From an uncultured Bacillota bacterium (GTDB lineage: Bacteria > Bacillota > Limnochordia > Limnochordales > ZCTH02-B6): 36,201 nt of DNA. Of this stretch, positions 22,449 through 30,577 are shown piece by piece. The stretch's first letter is position 1, and every line of letters starts with the position of its first letter. The stretch is from positions 1 through 36,201 of the forward strand of contig CALFSR010000012.1 of the NCBI GenBank assembly GCA_937916565.1. Direction: 5' to 3'. The notes under the pieces are model-generated. The model was not told the origin of the DNA, did no database searches, and worked only from the letters and a program-made list of their open reading frames with translations. The position numbers and the translations under genes were made by a program.

Positions 22449-23761
22449 CGGACCGCGGTCGCCTCTCCCCGCACCTCCGCCTCGTTGTACCCCGCCAGCA
22501 CCCCCATCCCCGCCAGCACAAACGCCGCGGCCAGCGGTCCCAGGAGCACGAGGCCCCACGGTTGATCGCCGCTGAACCCCAGCGTCTCCAGCAGCGCCGT
22601 CGTCAGAAACGACGATATCCCCATGGCGGCCTTGACCAAGAATCCTTGCACCCCAAAGAACATCGCTTCCCGGCGCAGCCCGTGTAGCCGCTCGTCGTAG
22701 TCGGCGATCTCGGCGACCATCGCGTTGGGCAGTACAAACAGTCCGGCAACGCCGATCCCAGCCACGGCGAACACGAAAAGCCCTTGTGCGAACCCGTCCA
22801 ACGGTCCCGGCAGCCGGCCGACCAAGCCCCACAAGACCAGCGCCCCTGCTAAAGCGGCCATGCACACCTGCATGCTCCACTTTAGGCCCCGCTGGTTGGA
22901 CAGCCGCCCGAGAACGGGGAAGCACAACACCGCGACAACGAAAGTCAGCGCCAGGGCGAGGGAGGCGTCCCCCTCACTGCCGCCCATCACAACGGTCACC
23001 ATGTACGGCGCGGCGGCTACAACGGCGTTGAAGCCGATCCAAAAGAGTACGTGGCTCGCCACGTACTTCGCGTACGGCCGGTTTCGCAGCGTCAGCCCAA
23101 CCGACTCCAGGACGCCGGGCCCTGGCGGAGCAGCGTTGCTCGACGGCTCTTGCACGCCGAGCGCGGTAATGAGATAGGTGGCAAGGGAAAACGTCGCCAA
23201 AGCGACGCCCATGCCGCCGAATCCGAAGCGGTCGATGAGCAGCCCCGACCCCACCATCGCGATGGCAAGGCCGGCGATCTGAAAGACAGCCTGCCAAGTG
23301 GCCAAGCCTACGCGCTCGGCTCGAGTGCGCCCAAGCTCGGGCAAGAGAGCCAAGTACGGAGCCGTGTAGACCGTAAAGAATATGAGGAACAGCGACACCA
23401 TGGCACCCAGATAGAGGGCCATGGGCCCCGGCGCCAGCCCGGCAGGCGGCCACCAGAGAAGCGCGAACGTCACGGCCAGCGGGACCGCGCCGGCCAGCAT
23501 GAACGGACGGCGACGCCCGAGCCGGCTGCGGGTCGCGTCGCTCCAGGCGGCAACCAGCGGGTCGGAGATGGCGTCGACCACTCGGCCCACCAGCATGGCG
23601 ATGCCGACCCAACCGATGGGCACCAGCGCCGGCAAACCCGCTTCGGCCGGCGGAGCGTAAAAATACGCCAGCCACACGAGCACTGTCTGGGTAACGACCG
23701 CAATGCCCGCATAGCCGGCGCCATAGCGCAGGCTTAATCCCAGCGATACCGGACGTCCCAT
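22415..23761 (-). CDS. GPH-family (MelB-like) MFS sugar:cation symporter
   Basis: The 448-residue product has about 12 membrane segments and the glycoside-pentoside-hexuronide family signature after the second helix: GRVVDAISDPLVAAWSDATR followed by SRLGRRRPF. GPH carriers import sugars or related solutes with Na+ or H+. Asp residues in this motif match cation-binding positions of MelB. ATG 23761 follows GGGGAGGAG at 5 bases; the longer frame to 24073 overlaps the thioredoxin gene and is rejected. The neighbours give no hint of substrate. Some relatives transport lipids or non-sugar solutes. Confidence 0.87.
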   Translation of the reverse strand: MGRPVSLGLSLRYGAGYAGIAVVTQTVLVWLAYFYAPPAEAGLPALVPIGWVGIAMLVGRVVDAISDPLVAAWSDATRSRLGRRRPFMLAGAVPLAVTFALLWWPPAGLAPGPMALYLGAMVSLFLIFFTVYTAPYLALLPELGRTRAERVGLATWQAVFQIAGLAIAMVGSGLLIDRFGFGGMGVALATFSLATYLITALGVQEPSSNAAPPGPGVLESVGLTLRNRPYAKYVASHVLFWIGFNAVVAAAPYMVTVVMGGSEGDASLALALTFVVAVLCFPVLGRLSNQRGLKWSMQVCMAALAGALVLWGLVGRLPGPLDGFAQGLFVFAVAGIGVAGLFVLPNAMVAEIADYDERLHGLRREAMFFGVQGFLVKAAMGISSFLTTALLETLGFSGDQPWGLVLLGPLAAAFVLAGMGVLAGYNEAEVRGEATAVRQTRPPHSSRM

Positions 23762-23885
23762 GGCGGCTCCTCCCCAACCCGCTGGCGCTTTGCTTTTGAC
23801 CCTGCTCGGCACTATTTTCCGGAACGCCGCAGGTTTCCTGCAGCGCCGCCCGGCGTGCCCGTCCGGCGCAGAAAGGGGATGACCA

Positions 23886-24359
23886 TCAGCCCCCAAACCG
23901 CTCCTGGTGCAGTTCCAGCAGGCGCCGCCACGTCTCCTCAGCCTGCTCCCCCTGGATGCGCAGGTGTTCACGCCCGGCCTCAAACCGGACAACCGTCGGG
24001 GTGGCGCGGACATCGTACTCCCGCCATACGGCGGTGTAACGATTGACGTCCACCACGTAGACGGGGACCTCATACTCCTGGCTCAGCCTCTCCAAGACCG
24101 GAGAGGTGCGGCGGCAAAACGGTCAGGTCGGTGAGTGGAAGTAGACGATGACCGGCTCGCCGCTGTCGATGAGGGCTCTAACCTCCGACGGCGTGCTGTG
24201 GCGGTAATAGCCAACGGCCGGCTCCCGGTTCATCAATACCACCAGCAGCGCGCAAGCGACGATGAGCAACCCCGCGCCCACGCCGATGACGAGCGGACGA
24301 CGGCTTGCGTGGGAACGCCCACCCCTGCCCTTCGCCCGCTTCCCCGCCTTTTCGGCCAT
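23886..24359 (-). CDS. Membrane-anchored thioredoxin-like selenoprotein (UxxC)
   Basis: Read with UGA (24125-24123) as selenocysteine, this is one 157-residue protein: a basic cytoplasmic head, a membrane helix (about 23-43) and an external thioredoxin domain. The active site is VYFHSPT-Sec79-Pro-Phe-Cys82, and the cis-proline is Pro121 in RATPTVV. Downstream of the UGA the frame continues with high quality to residue 157. A SECIS-like hairpin follows at the right distance. Ordinary gene calling gives two pieces, 24123-24359 and 23886-24095. The alternative is a TGC to TGA nonsense mutation. AAAAGGGG lies 6 bases before ATG 24359. It probably reduces or isomerises disulfides outside the membrane. 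Confidence 0.8.
24087..24106 (-). promoter_or_regulatory. Bacterial SECIS-like hairpin
   Basis: On the minus strand CCTCTCC (24106-24100) and GGAGAGG (24093-24087) form a perfect 7-bp stem with the loop GGTCTT. The stem begins 16 bases and the loop 23 bases after the UGA; the loop starts with G and resembles the GGUCU loop of E. coli fdhF. This meets the usual bacterial SECIS criteria. Confidence 0.75.
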
Positions 24360-24383
24360 GACAATCCCCTTTTACGCGCGCTT

Positions 24384-24406
24384 AGCCCGCGCAGGACACG
24401 CGGGCT
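24384..24406 (-). terminator. Possible hairpin after rpsI
   Basis: AGCCCGCG (24384-24391) and CGCGGGCT (24399-24406) form an 8-bp stem with a 7-base loop in the gap between rpsI and the thioredoxin gene. No T-run follows on the minus strand, so termination may be partial. Confidence 0.4.
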
Positions 24407-24483
24407 TGCAGGCGACGGCGATCTACCACCAGCCCCGGCGGGCCCTGAACACGCACATGCGAGCCGGGCCCGGCCGAGGATCT

Positions 24484-24897
24484 TTACCGCTTGGAGAACT
24501 GCGGTGCCTTGCGAGCCTTCTTGAGGCCGTACTTGCGGCGCTCCTTCATGCGGGGATCCCGTGTTAGAAGACCCGCTTGCTTGAGCGGCCGGCGGTATTC
24601 CTGGTCGACCAGGAGCAACGCACGAGCGATGCCGTGACGCACCGCGCCCGCCTGCCCGGTCACGCCGCCGCCCACCACATTGGCAAACACGTCAAACCGG
24701 CCTTCGGTCTCGGTGACGCGCAAAGGTTGCCGCACCACCGTCTCGAGGGTCGGCCGGTCAAGGTACGCGCTCATTTCTCGGCCGTTGATGACGATACGGC
24801 CGCTGCCCGGCACAAGCCGCACCCGCGCGACGGAGGTCTTGCGGCGGCCAGTGGCCATGTACTCGGCAAAATCAGTGCTGGGTGCCAGTCGGGACAA
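24484..24897 (-). CDS. rpsI: Ribosomal protein uS9
   Basis: The 137-residue product is S9 of the small subunit, with ATGRRKTSVARVRLVPGSG near the N-terminus and the invariant basic C-terminal tail ending KAPQFSKR, whose last residues reach the P-site tRNA. The TTG at 24897 is chosen because AAAGGAGGTG lies 6 bases upstream; it adds MSRLAPSTDFAEY ahead of the conserved core. It is the second gene of the rplM-rpsI pair, 84 bases after rplM. Confidence 0.95.
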   Translation of the reverse strand: MSRLAPSTDFAEYMATGRRKTSVARVRLVPGSGRIVINGREMSAYLDRPTLETVVRQPLRVTETEGRFDVFANVVGGGVTGQAGAVRHGIARALLLVDQEYRRPLKQAGLLTRDPRMKERRKYGLKKARKAPQFSKR

Positions 24898-24981
24898 CCT
24901 GGGCACCTCCTTTCCGCACACGCTCAGGACGCGCCCCGAGCGCAACCTGTCAGGCTCCCGTACAAAGCTGTGCGGGGGCGA

Positions 24982-25425
24982 TCAGCCCACCGACAGGGGA
25001 AACGCTTCCGGCTTCTGGGCCGCGTGGGGATGCTCAGGCCCCGCGTACACCTTGAGCTTGGCGAACAGCCTGCGCCCGAGCTTGTTGTGGGGAAGCATGC
25101 CCCAGACGGCCTGCTTCACAAGGGCGGTCGCGTCCCTCTGGAGCAACTGCCGCGCCGAAAACGTGCGGAGGCCGCCCGGCCGGTGGGACCGCTGGAAGTA
25201 GTACATCTTTCCGTCCCACTTGTTGCCCGTCAGCCGTACTTGGTCGGCGTTGACGACGATCACGAAGTCGCCCGTATCCACGTGGGGCGTAAACTGCGGC
25301 TTGTGCTTGCCCCGGAGCACCATGGCCACCTGGGTCGCCAAACGGCCCAAGGTCTTGCCCTTGGCGTCGATGACGTACCACTTGCGCTCCACGCTGCCCG
25401 GCTTGGCCATATACGTCCGATCCAT
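24982..25425 (-). CDS. rplM: Ribosomal protein uL13
   Basis: The 147-residue product is L13 of the large subunit: WYVIDAKGKTLGRLATQVA, LRGKHKPQFTPHVDTGDFVI and AVWGMLPHNKLGRRLFAKLK are conserved. ATG 25425 follows AAGGAG at 10 bases. It has a strong promoter of its own (25489-25517), with a leader of about 55 bases that includes GC-rich inverted segments. An L13 leader motif is known in Bacillota, but I cannot confirm that structure here. Confidence 0.97.
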   Translation of the reverse strand: MDRTYMAKPGSVERKWYVIDAKGKTLGRLATQVAMVLRGKHKPQFTPHVDTGDFVIVVNADQVRLTGNKWDGKMYYFQRSHRPGGLRTFSARQLLQRDATALVKQAVWGMLPHNKLGRRLFAKLKVYAGPEHPHAAQKPEAFPLSVG

Positions 25426-25488
25426 AGGCTTTGAGCTCCTTCCCGGCAGCGGCCCTCTCAGTGCCGAAAAGCGCCGCGGCCAAACTCG

Positions 25489-25517
25489 ATATTAATACAC
25501 GCCTTTTCCCCTGTCAA
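25489..25517 (-). promoter_or_regulatory. Near-consensus promoter for rplM-rpsI
   Basis: On the minus strand a perfect TTGACA (25517-25512) is followed after 17 bases by TAATAT (25494-25489). The TGA inside TTGACA is the stop codon of truA, so rplM-rpsI has independent transcription beginning exactly at the end of the upstream operon. Confidence 0.85.
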
Positions 25518-26263
25518 CCGTATTCCACGCGCACCAGGCACAACCCATGGGCGGGAGCGGTTGGTCCGGCCGCTTCCCGGCGCCGCCCCGCCAGCACATC
25601 AGCCACCCACTCCGGCGGGCGCCGCCCTTGGCCGACCAGGAGCAGCGTCCCGGCGATGTTGCGCACCATGTGATACAGAAACCCGTCCGCGCGGGCGGTG
25701 ATGCGTACGCACTCGGGCTGGCTGTCCGAGCGTTCCACCGTAAGCTCCATCACGTGCCGCACCGTCGAGCGCACCGGGGTGCTGCCGGCCGCCCGGAACG
25801 CTGCGAAATCGTGCCGGCCGACGAGGAATCCGGCCGCCTGCGCCATGGCCTCCACGTCCAGAGGCGGTGGTACGTGCAGAGCCCAGCGTTTCCAAAAGGG
25901 CGACGGGAACAACCCGTTCCATACCGTGTACTGGTACACCTTGGCCGTCGCGTCCCGCATGGGATGGAACGCACTAGGCGCCTCGACCGCATGCTGCACG
26001 ACCACCGTCCCGGGCAGCCGGCTGTTTAGGGCGTGCGGCCACCGCTCCACCGGGATCCGGCTTGCCGTAAGGAAGCTCACCACCTGGCCGAGGGCATGCA
26101 CGCCCGCGTCAGTACGTCCCGCCCCCAGCACTCGCACCCGTTCGCCCGTTAGCGAGAGGATGGCCTCCTCCAGCACGCCCTGGATGGTCGGACCCCGGGA
26201 CTGGCGCTGGAAGCCGAGGAAGTCTGTGCCGTCGTAGGCCACCACGCAACGGATGTTCCTCAC
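25514..26263 (-). CDS. truA: tRNA pseudouridine(38-40) synthase
   Basis: The 249-residue product converts U38-U40 of tRNA anticodon arms to pseudouridine. The catalytic Asp52 lies in GAGRTDAGVHALGQV; the N-terminal VVAYDGTDFLGFQRQ and DFAAFRAAGS and FLYHMVRNIAGTLL are also family hallmarks. GTG 26263 is chosen: it overlaps the ecfT stop as GTGA and gives the usual MRNI start; ATG 26275 is an alternative. It is the last gene of the rplQ-ecf-truA segment. Confidence 0.93.
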   Translation of the reverse strand: MRNIRCVVAYDGTDFLGFQRQSRGPTIQGVLEEAILSLTGERVRVLGAGRTDAGVHALGQVVSFLTASRIPVERWPHALNSRLPGTVVVQHAVEAPSAFHPMRDATAKVYQYTVWNGLFPSPFWKRWALHVPPPLDVEAMAQAAGFLVGRHDFAAFRAAGSTPVRSTVRHVMELTVERSDSQPECVRITARADGFLYHMVRNIAGTLLLVGQGRRPPEWVADVLAGRRREAAGPTAPAHGLCLVRVEYG

Positions 26264-27057
26264 CGGAAACGCCATCCCACCAGCACCATCACCACCAGCG
26301 ACCCGGCAAGGGCGGTCCAGTCGCGGGCCGCCCACCGGGAGGCCCGCCATCGCGTTCGGCCTAGGGAACCGCGATAGCAGCGGGACTCAAGGGCCAGCGC
26401 GAGCGCGTCAGCCCGCCGGAAGGCACCGATAAAAAGCGGTACCAGGATGGGCACAAGTGCTCGCGCCCGGCTGATGGGTCCGCCCCGCTCCAGTTCCGCG
26501 CCCCGGGCCTTTTGCGCCTTGATGATGCGATCCAGCTCCTCGACAAGCGCCGGCACGAAGCGCAGGGCAATGGTGACCATCATCGCCAGTTCGTGGGCGG
26601 GCAGTCCCAGCCGCCGTCCGGGCGTAAGCAGCCATTCCAGGGCGTCGGTCAACGCGACCGGCGACGTCGTCATCATCACCAGCTGCACGCCCATCACCAA
26701 AAGGACAAGCCGCACTGCCAGGCGTCCCGCCGCATCGAGACCCTCCACGGTCACCGCGAGAGGCCCAAAGTCGACCACCGGCGTTCCGGGCGTCAGCAAG
26801 GCGTGAAAGGTCACCGACAGCGCCACAAGCCACAAGACCGGCCGCAGTCCCCGGGCGAACGCCCCCGCGGGCAGGCGAGCAGCCCCCGTCGCCAAGCCCA
26901 CGTACGCCGCCAGCAAGCCGTAACCGGCCCAAGCACCGGTGGCGAAAAGTGCCGCCGCCAGCACCAGCCCGCACACGAGCTTCACCCGGGCGTCCAGGCG
27001 GTGCAGCACGGAATCGCCCGGCACAAACTGCCCCAGGGTAACGTCCCTAAGCGCCAT
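26260..27057 (-). CDS. ecfT: ECF transporter transmembrane protein EcfT
   Basis: The 265-residue product is the T component of a group II energy-coupling-factor vitamin transporter. It has several membrane helices and the coupling-helix motifs KAQKARGAELERG and ALALESRCYRG, which contact the two ATPases. ATG 27057 overlaps the end of ecfA2 by 11 bases. An S component is not encoded here, as expected for shared modules that serve several substrate proteins. Confidence 0.9.
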   Translation of the reverse strand: MALRDVTLGQFVPGDSVLHRLDARVKLVCGLVLAAALFATGAWAGYGLLAAYVGLATGAARLPAGAFARGLRPVLWLVALSVTFHALLTPGTPVVDFGPLAVTVEGLDAAGRLAVRLVLLVMGVQLVMMTTSPVALTDALEWLLTPGRRLGLPAHELAMMVTIALRFVPALVEELDRIIKAQKARGAELERGGPISRARALVPILVPLFIGAFRRADALALALESRCYRGSLGRTRWRASRWAARDWTALAGSLVVMVLVGWRFR

Positions 27058-27934
27058 GGCCTTCGCCTCCCGCTGCGCGCCTGCGAGCCGCCGCAGCGAC
27101 GGCGCTCACCACGTCCGCCTCCTGCACAAGCTCCCCGGGCAGCTGCCACCCACGGCGGCGCAGCTCATCGACGAGCTGCGCCGCCACCGGAACATCCAGT
27201 CCCAGCTGCCGTAGGGCAGGCCGGTGCACGGCGCTAAGCACGTTCCCGGGCGGTCCTGCCGCCACCACCTCGCCCCGCCCGAGCAGGATCACCCGTTGCG
27301 CCCGTTCCGCTACGTCCTCCAGGTGATGCGTGACGAGCACAACGGCGATTCCCTCCTGCCGGTGCAGACGCGACAACAGGTCCAGGAGGTCGCGCCGGCC
27401 CGCGGGGTCGAGCCCGGCCGTCGGCTCATCCAACACCAGATACCGAGGACCCATGGCCAGCACGCCCGCGAGCGCGACCCGCCGCTGCTCGCCACCGCTC
27501 AGGGCGAAAGGCGAGCGGTCTTGGTATAACGCCGGATCCAGCCCGACCACGGCCAGCGCTTCTTCGGCCCGCCTGCGGGCTTCCTCCGGGGAAGCCCCCA
27601 GGTTCCTGGGACCAAAGCTCACGTCGGCCAGCACGGTCTCAGCGAACAGCTGATGCTCGGGATATTGGAACACAAGTCCCACCCGCTGGCGTACAGCCGA
27701 CAGGTTCGCACCGGGTGCGCCCAAGTCCTGGCCGTCTACAAAAACCGTGCCAGGCGGGGGTACGAGGAGCCCGTTGAGGAACTGCAGGAGCGTCGACTTT
27801 CCGGCTCCCATCGGCCCAATGAGCCCAACGAACTCACCGTCGCCGATGGTCAGGCTGACGCCCCGAAGCGCCGGCACGGCCACCGGCGTTCCGCCCTCGT
27901 AGGCGTAGTGCAGATCCCTCACCACGATCGGCAT
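27047..27934 (-). CDS. ecfA2: ECF transporter ATPase EcfA2
   Basis: The 295-residue ABC ATPase has Walker A GPMGAGKST, a Q loop (LVFQYPEHQLF), the signature LSGGEQRRVA, Walker B YLVLDEPTAGLD and the switch histidine in VTHHLEDV. ATG 27934 lies within the last codons of ecfA1 (16-base overlap), so the genes are coupled. The frame is open to 28051, but that extension is antisense-like. It forms a heterodimer with EcfA1 to drive vitamin uptake. Confidence 0.92.
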   Translation of the reverse strand: MPIVVRDLHYAYEGGTPVAVPALRGVSLTIGDGEFVGLIGPMGAGKSTLLQFLNGLLVPPPGTVFVDGQDLGAPGANLSAVRQRVGLVFQYPEHQLFAETVLADVSFGPRNLGASPEEARRRAEEALAVVGLDPALYQDRSPFALSGGEQRRVALAGVLAMGPRYLVLDEPTAGLDPAGRRDLLDLLSRLHRQEGIAVVLVTHHLEDVAERAQRVILLGRGEVVAAGPPGNVLSAVHRPALRQLGLDVPVAAQLVDELRRRGWQLPGELVQEADVVSAVAAAARRRAAGGEGHGA

Positions 27935-28740
27935 AGATGTTCCACCAGTTCCGCAAGCCCTCGGGGAGCGGCGGGCACGTCGATCCCGGCCGAGCGGAGG
28001 CCGCGGGCGATGCGCACCAGTGGAGACGGTTCCAGTCCACAGCGCCGGCAAATGTCCGCATCCGCGAACAGCCGGTCCGGTGCACCGTCAAAGGCAACGC
28101 GACCGCGCTCTAGGGCGATGACCCGCCCGGCGGCGCCCGCCTCGTCCATGTGGTGGGTGACGAGCACCACGGTCACCCCGTGTTCCGCAGCAAGACTCCG
28201 TGCGACGGCCAGCACTTGCCGCCGCCCGCCCGGATCGAGCATCGACGTGGCTTCGTCCAAGATGACGGCTTCGGGTCCCATGGCCAGGACGCCGGCGATG
28301 GCCAGCAACTGCTTCTGGCCGCCCGACAGCCGGTGCGGCGGAAACTGCCGCAAATCCTCCAAACCGACGACGGACAAGGCGGCTTCGACCCGGCGTGTGA
28401 TCTCGTCGGAAGGCAGACCCAGATTTTCCGGCCCAAAGGCGACGTCGTCCTCAACGGTGCTGCCCACCAACTGGTTGTCGGGGTCTTGCCATACGACGCC
28501 CACACGCCGGCGTATATCCCACAGGGCATCCGGGGAGTCCGTACGCTGCCCGGCAACCCGCACGGCCCCTTCCGTGGGCAGGAGAAGCCCGTTACACAAA
28601 CGGGCCAACGTGGACTTGCCCGAACCGTTGGCCCCGACGACGGCGACAAACTCGCCCCTGTGTATGGTGATATCGACGCCGGCTACCGCCCGAATCCCCG
28701 TTCCGGGGTAGGTGTAGCCGGCGCCCTCAAGTTCGATCAG
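27919..28740 (-). CDS. ecfA1: ECF transporter ATPase EcfA1 with a non-canonical start
   Basis: The 273-residue ABC ATPase reads LIELEGAGYTYPGTGIRAVA at its N-terminus, then Walker A GANGSGKST, a Q loop (VVWQDPDNQLVG), LSGGQKQLLA, VILDEATSMLD and VTHHMDE. No ATG, GTG or TTG exists between the in-frame TGA at 28761 and the TTG at 28608, which lies beyond Walker A. CTG 28740 aligns with the initiator methionine of homologues (MIELE-type), so it is the best start; ATC codons nearby are alternatives. Only a distant GTGAGG site is present. It is in the same frame as rplQ, so reinitiation or readthrough is possible. Automatic calling would truncate it at 28608. Confidence 0.85.
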   Translation of the reverse strand: MIELEGAGYTYPGTGIRAVAGVDITIHRGEFVAVVGANGSGKSTLARLCNGLLLPTEGAVRVAGQRTDSPDALWDIRRRVGVVWQDPDNQLVGSTVEDDVAFGPENLGLPSDEITRRVEAALSVVGLEDLRQFPPHRLSGGQKQLLAIAGVLAMGPEAVILDEATSMLDPGGRRQVLAVARSLAAEHGVTVVLVTHHMDEAGAAGRVIALERGRVAFDGAPDRLFADADICRRCGLEPSPLVRIARGLRSAGIDVPAAPRGLAELVEHLCRSW

Positions 28741-28758
28741 TGGGCTCGCGATTTGGCC

Positions 28759-29097
28759 TCACACCAGTTCGATGATGGACATGGGCGCCGCATCGCCCTG
28801 GCGGGGACCGATCTTCACGATGCGGGTGTAGCCCCCCTGCCGCTCCGCATATCGGGGCGCCACCTCATCAAAGAGCTGCTTGACCACCTGGCGGTCCATC
28901 AAGAACGCGGCAGCCTGACGCCGGGCGTGCAGGTCCCCCCGCTTGCCCAAAGTGATCATTTTCTCCACCACCGGCCGCACGGCCCGCGCCTTCGCCTCCG
29001 TGGTGGTGATGCGGCCCTTCGCGATAACGGCGGTCGCCAGATGACGCAGGAGGGCGCGGCGGTGGCCGCTGGTGCGGCCCAGTTTCTGCAGCTTCAT
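28759..29097 (-). CDS. rplQ: Ribosomal protein bL17
   Basis: The 112-residue product is L17: MKLQKLGRTSGHRRALLRHL, then ITTTEAKARAVRPVVEKMIT and a C-terminal GGYTRIVKIGPRQGDAAPM are conserved. ATG 29097 follows GGGGAGGG at 8 bases. The TGA at 28761 is followed in the same frame by seven codons and the CTG of ecfA1. Confidence 0.96.
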   Translation of the reverse strand: MKLQKLGRTSGHRRALLRHLATAVIAKGRITTTEAKARAVRPVVEKMITLGKRGDLHARRQAAAFLMDRQVVKQLFDEVAPRYAERQGGYTRIVKIGPRQGDAAPMSIIELV

Positions 29098-29113
29098 GCC
29101 TGAGTCCCTCCCC

Positions 29114-30055
29114 TCACTCTTCGGGCTGGCGCAGCGACAGGCCCAGCCCCGCCAGCTTTTCCTTGATCTCCTGCAGCGACTTCTTACCCAGGTTGCGCAC
29201 TTTGAGCATGTCCGCCTCGCTCTTGCGGACGAGCTCACCAACGGTGTTGATCCCCGCCCGGCGCAGGCAGTTGGAAGACCGCACCGAAAGCTCGAGGTCA
29301 TCGATGCTCATCTGCTCGTAGCGGTCCCGCGGCTCGGCGTCCTTGCGCACCAGAATCTCGATCGCGTCGGTCGTGTCCGTCAAGTTGACAAACAGGCGCA
29401 AGTGCTCGATGAGGATTTTGGCCGCGACGCTCACGGCCTCCTCGGGCCGGACGCTGCCGTCGGTCCACACCTCAAGGATGAGCCGATCGTAGTCGGTCTC
29501 GTGCCCGACGCGGGTGTCCTCGACCCGGTAATTCACCTTCTGCACCGGAGAAAAGATCGCATCCACGGCGATGACGCCGATGGGCTGATCCGGCTTCTTG
29601 TTGCGGTCGGCCGGCACCCAGCCGCGGCCCTGCTCCACGGTCATCTCCATGGAGAGCCGCCCGCCCTTGTCCAGCGTGCAGATGTACAAGTCGGGGTTAA
29701 GGATCTCAACGTCCGCGCTGTGCTCGATCTGGGCCGCGGTCACCTCGCCCTCACCCTCAACCTCCAGGCGCAAGGTCGCGGGACCGTCGGTGTGCAGCTT
29801 GAGCAACAGCCGCTTCAAGTTCAAGATAATGTCCGTGGTGTCCTCCACCACGCCCGGAATCGTCGAAAACTCGTGCAGCACCCCATCGATGCGCACCGTG
29901 GTCACGGCCGCGCCCGGCAACGACGACAACAGGATCCGCCGCAGCGAGTTGCCCAAGGTGATCCCGTAGCCGCGCTCGAGCGGCTCGACCACGAACCTTC
30001 CGTACGTCCCGGTGGCCTCCACCGTGTCAATGCGCGGCTTCTCGATCTCCAACAT
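29114..30055 (-). CDS. rpoA: RNA polymerase alpha subunit
   Basis: The 313-residue product has the N-terminal assembly domain (FVVEPLERGYGITLGNSLRR at about 22-41; VRIDGVLHEFSTIPGVVED) and the C-terminal DNA-binding domain (SIDDLELSVRSSNCLRRAGI; LLVRKSE-type and KVRNLGKKSLQEIKEKL). ATG 30055 has AGGAGGAGGGG 6 bases upstream; the frame to 30142 is a non-homologous extension. It lies directly after rpsK with no rpsD between, as in Bacilli. Confidence 0.97.
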   Translation of the reverse strand: MLEIEKPRIDTVEATGTYGRFVVEPLERGYGITLGNSLRRILLSSLPGAAVTTVRIDGVLHEFSTIPGVVEDTTDIILNLKRLLLKLHTDGPATLRLEVEGEGEVTAAQIEHSADVEILNPDLYICTLDKGGRLSMEMTVEQGRGWVPADRNKKPDQPIGVIAVDAIFSPVQKVNYRVEDTRVGHETDYDRLILEVWTDGSVRPEEAVSVAAKILIEHLRLFVNLTDTTDAIEILVRKDAEPRDRYEQMSIDDLELSVRSSNCLRRAGINTVGELVRKSEADMLKVRNLGKKSLQEIKEKLAGLGLSLRQPEE

Positions 30056-30111
30056 CGCGTACCCCTCCTCCTGGCGGGTTCCAAAGCCCGCGGCGCCGCC
30101 TTGCGCCTGCG

Positions 30112-30507
30112 CTAGACGCGCCGGCGCTTGGGCGGACGGCACCCGTTGTGGGGGATGGGCGTGACGTCCTTGATGAGGCTGACTTCCAGCCCCGCAGCCT
30201 GCAGCGACCGGATGGCCGCCTCACGGCCGGAGCCGGGCCCCTTCACCCACACTTCCACTTCCCGCATGCCATGCTCCATGGCCGTGCGGGCGGCAACCTC
30301 GGCCGCCTGACCGGCCGCGTACGGCGTCCCCTTGCGGGAGCCCTTGAAACCGGTGACGCCGGCCGACGCCCAGGAGATCACGTTCCCCTGCTTGTCGGTG
30401 ATGGTCACGATGGTATTGTTGAACGTCGACTTAATATGGGCCACGCCGCTCGGTACGTTCTTCCGTTCCCTCCGCCGCGGCCTGGCACCTCGCTTCGGCC
30501 TCGCCAA
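30112..30507 (-). CDS. rpsK: Ribosomal protein uS11
   Basis: The 131-residue product is S11: GVAHIKSTFNNTIVTITDKQ, SWASAGVTGFKGSRKGTPYA and PIPHNGCRPPKRRRV are invariant features. TTG 30507 gives the expected MARPKR start with AGGAGG about 8 bases upstream; TTG 30513 is an alternative two codons earlier. It is part of the rpsM-rpsK-rpoA-rplQ segment. Confidence 0.96.
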   Translation of the reverse strand: MARPKRGARPRRRERKNVPSGVAHIKSTFNNTIVTITDKQGNVISWASAGVTGFKGSRKGTPYAAGQAAEVAARTAMEHGMREVEVWVKGPGSGREAAIRSLQAAGLEVSLIKDVTPIPHNGCRPPKRRRV

Positions 30508-30577
30508 TGCCAACGCCTCCTCCTGCGCTTACCGTGCCGCAAGGCGGCCATGCCGCCTTGCCGCCCAAGCGTCAGCT

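Noticed and set aside
28759..28761. Selenocysteine at the rplQ/ecfA1 UGA
   Set aside because: rplQ ends at its normal length there, no cysteine is expected, and no SECIS-like hairpin follows.
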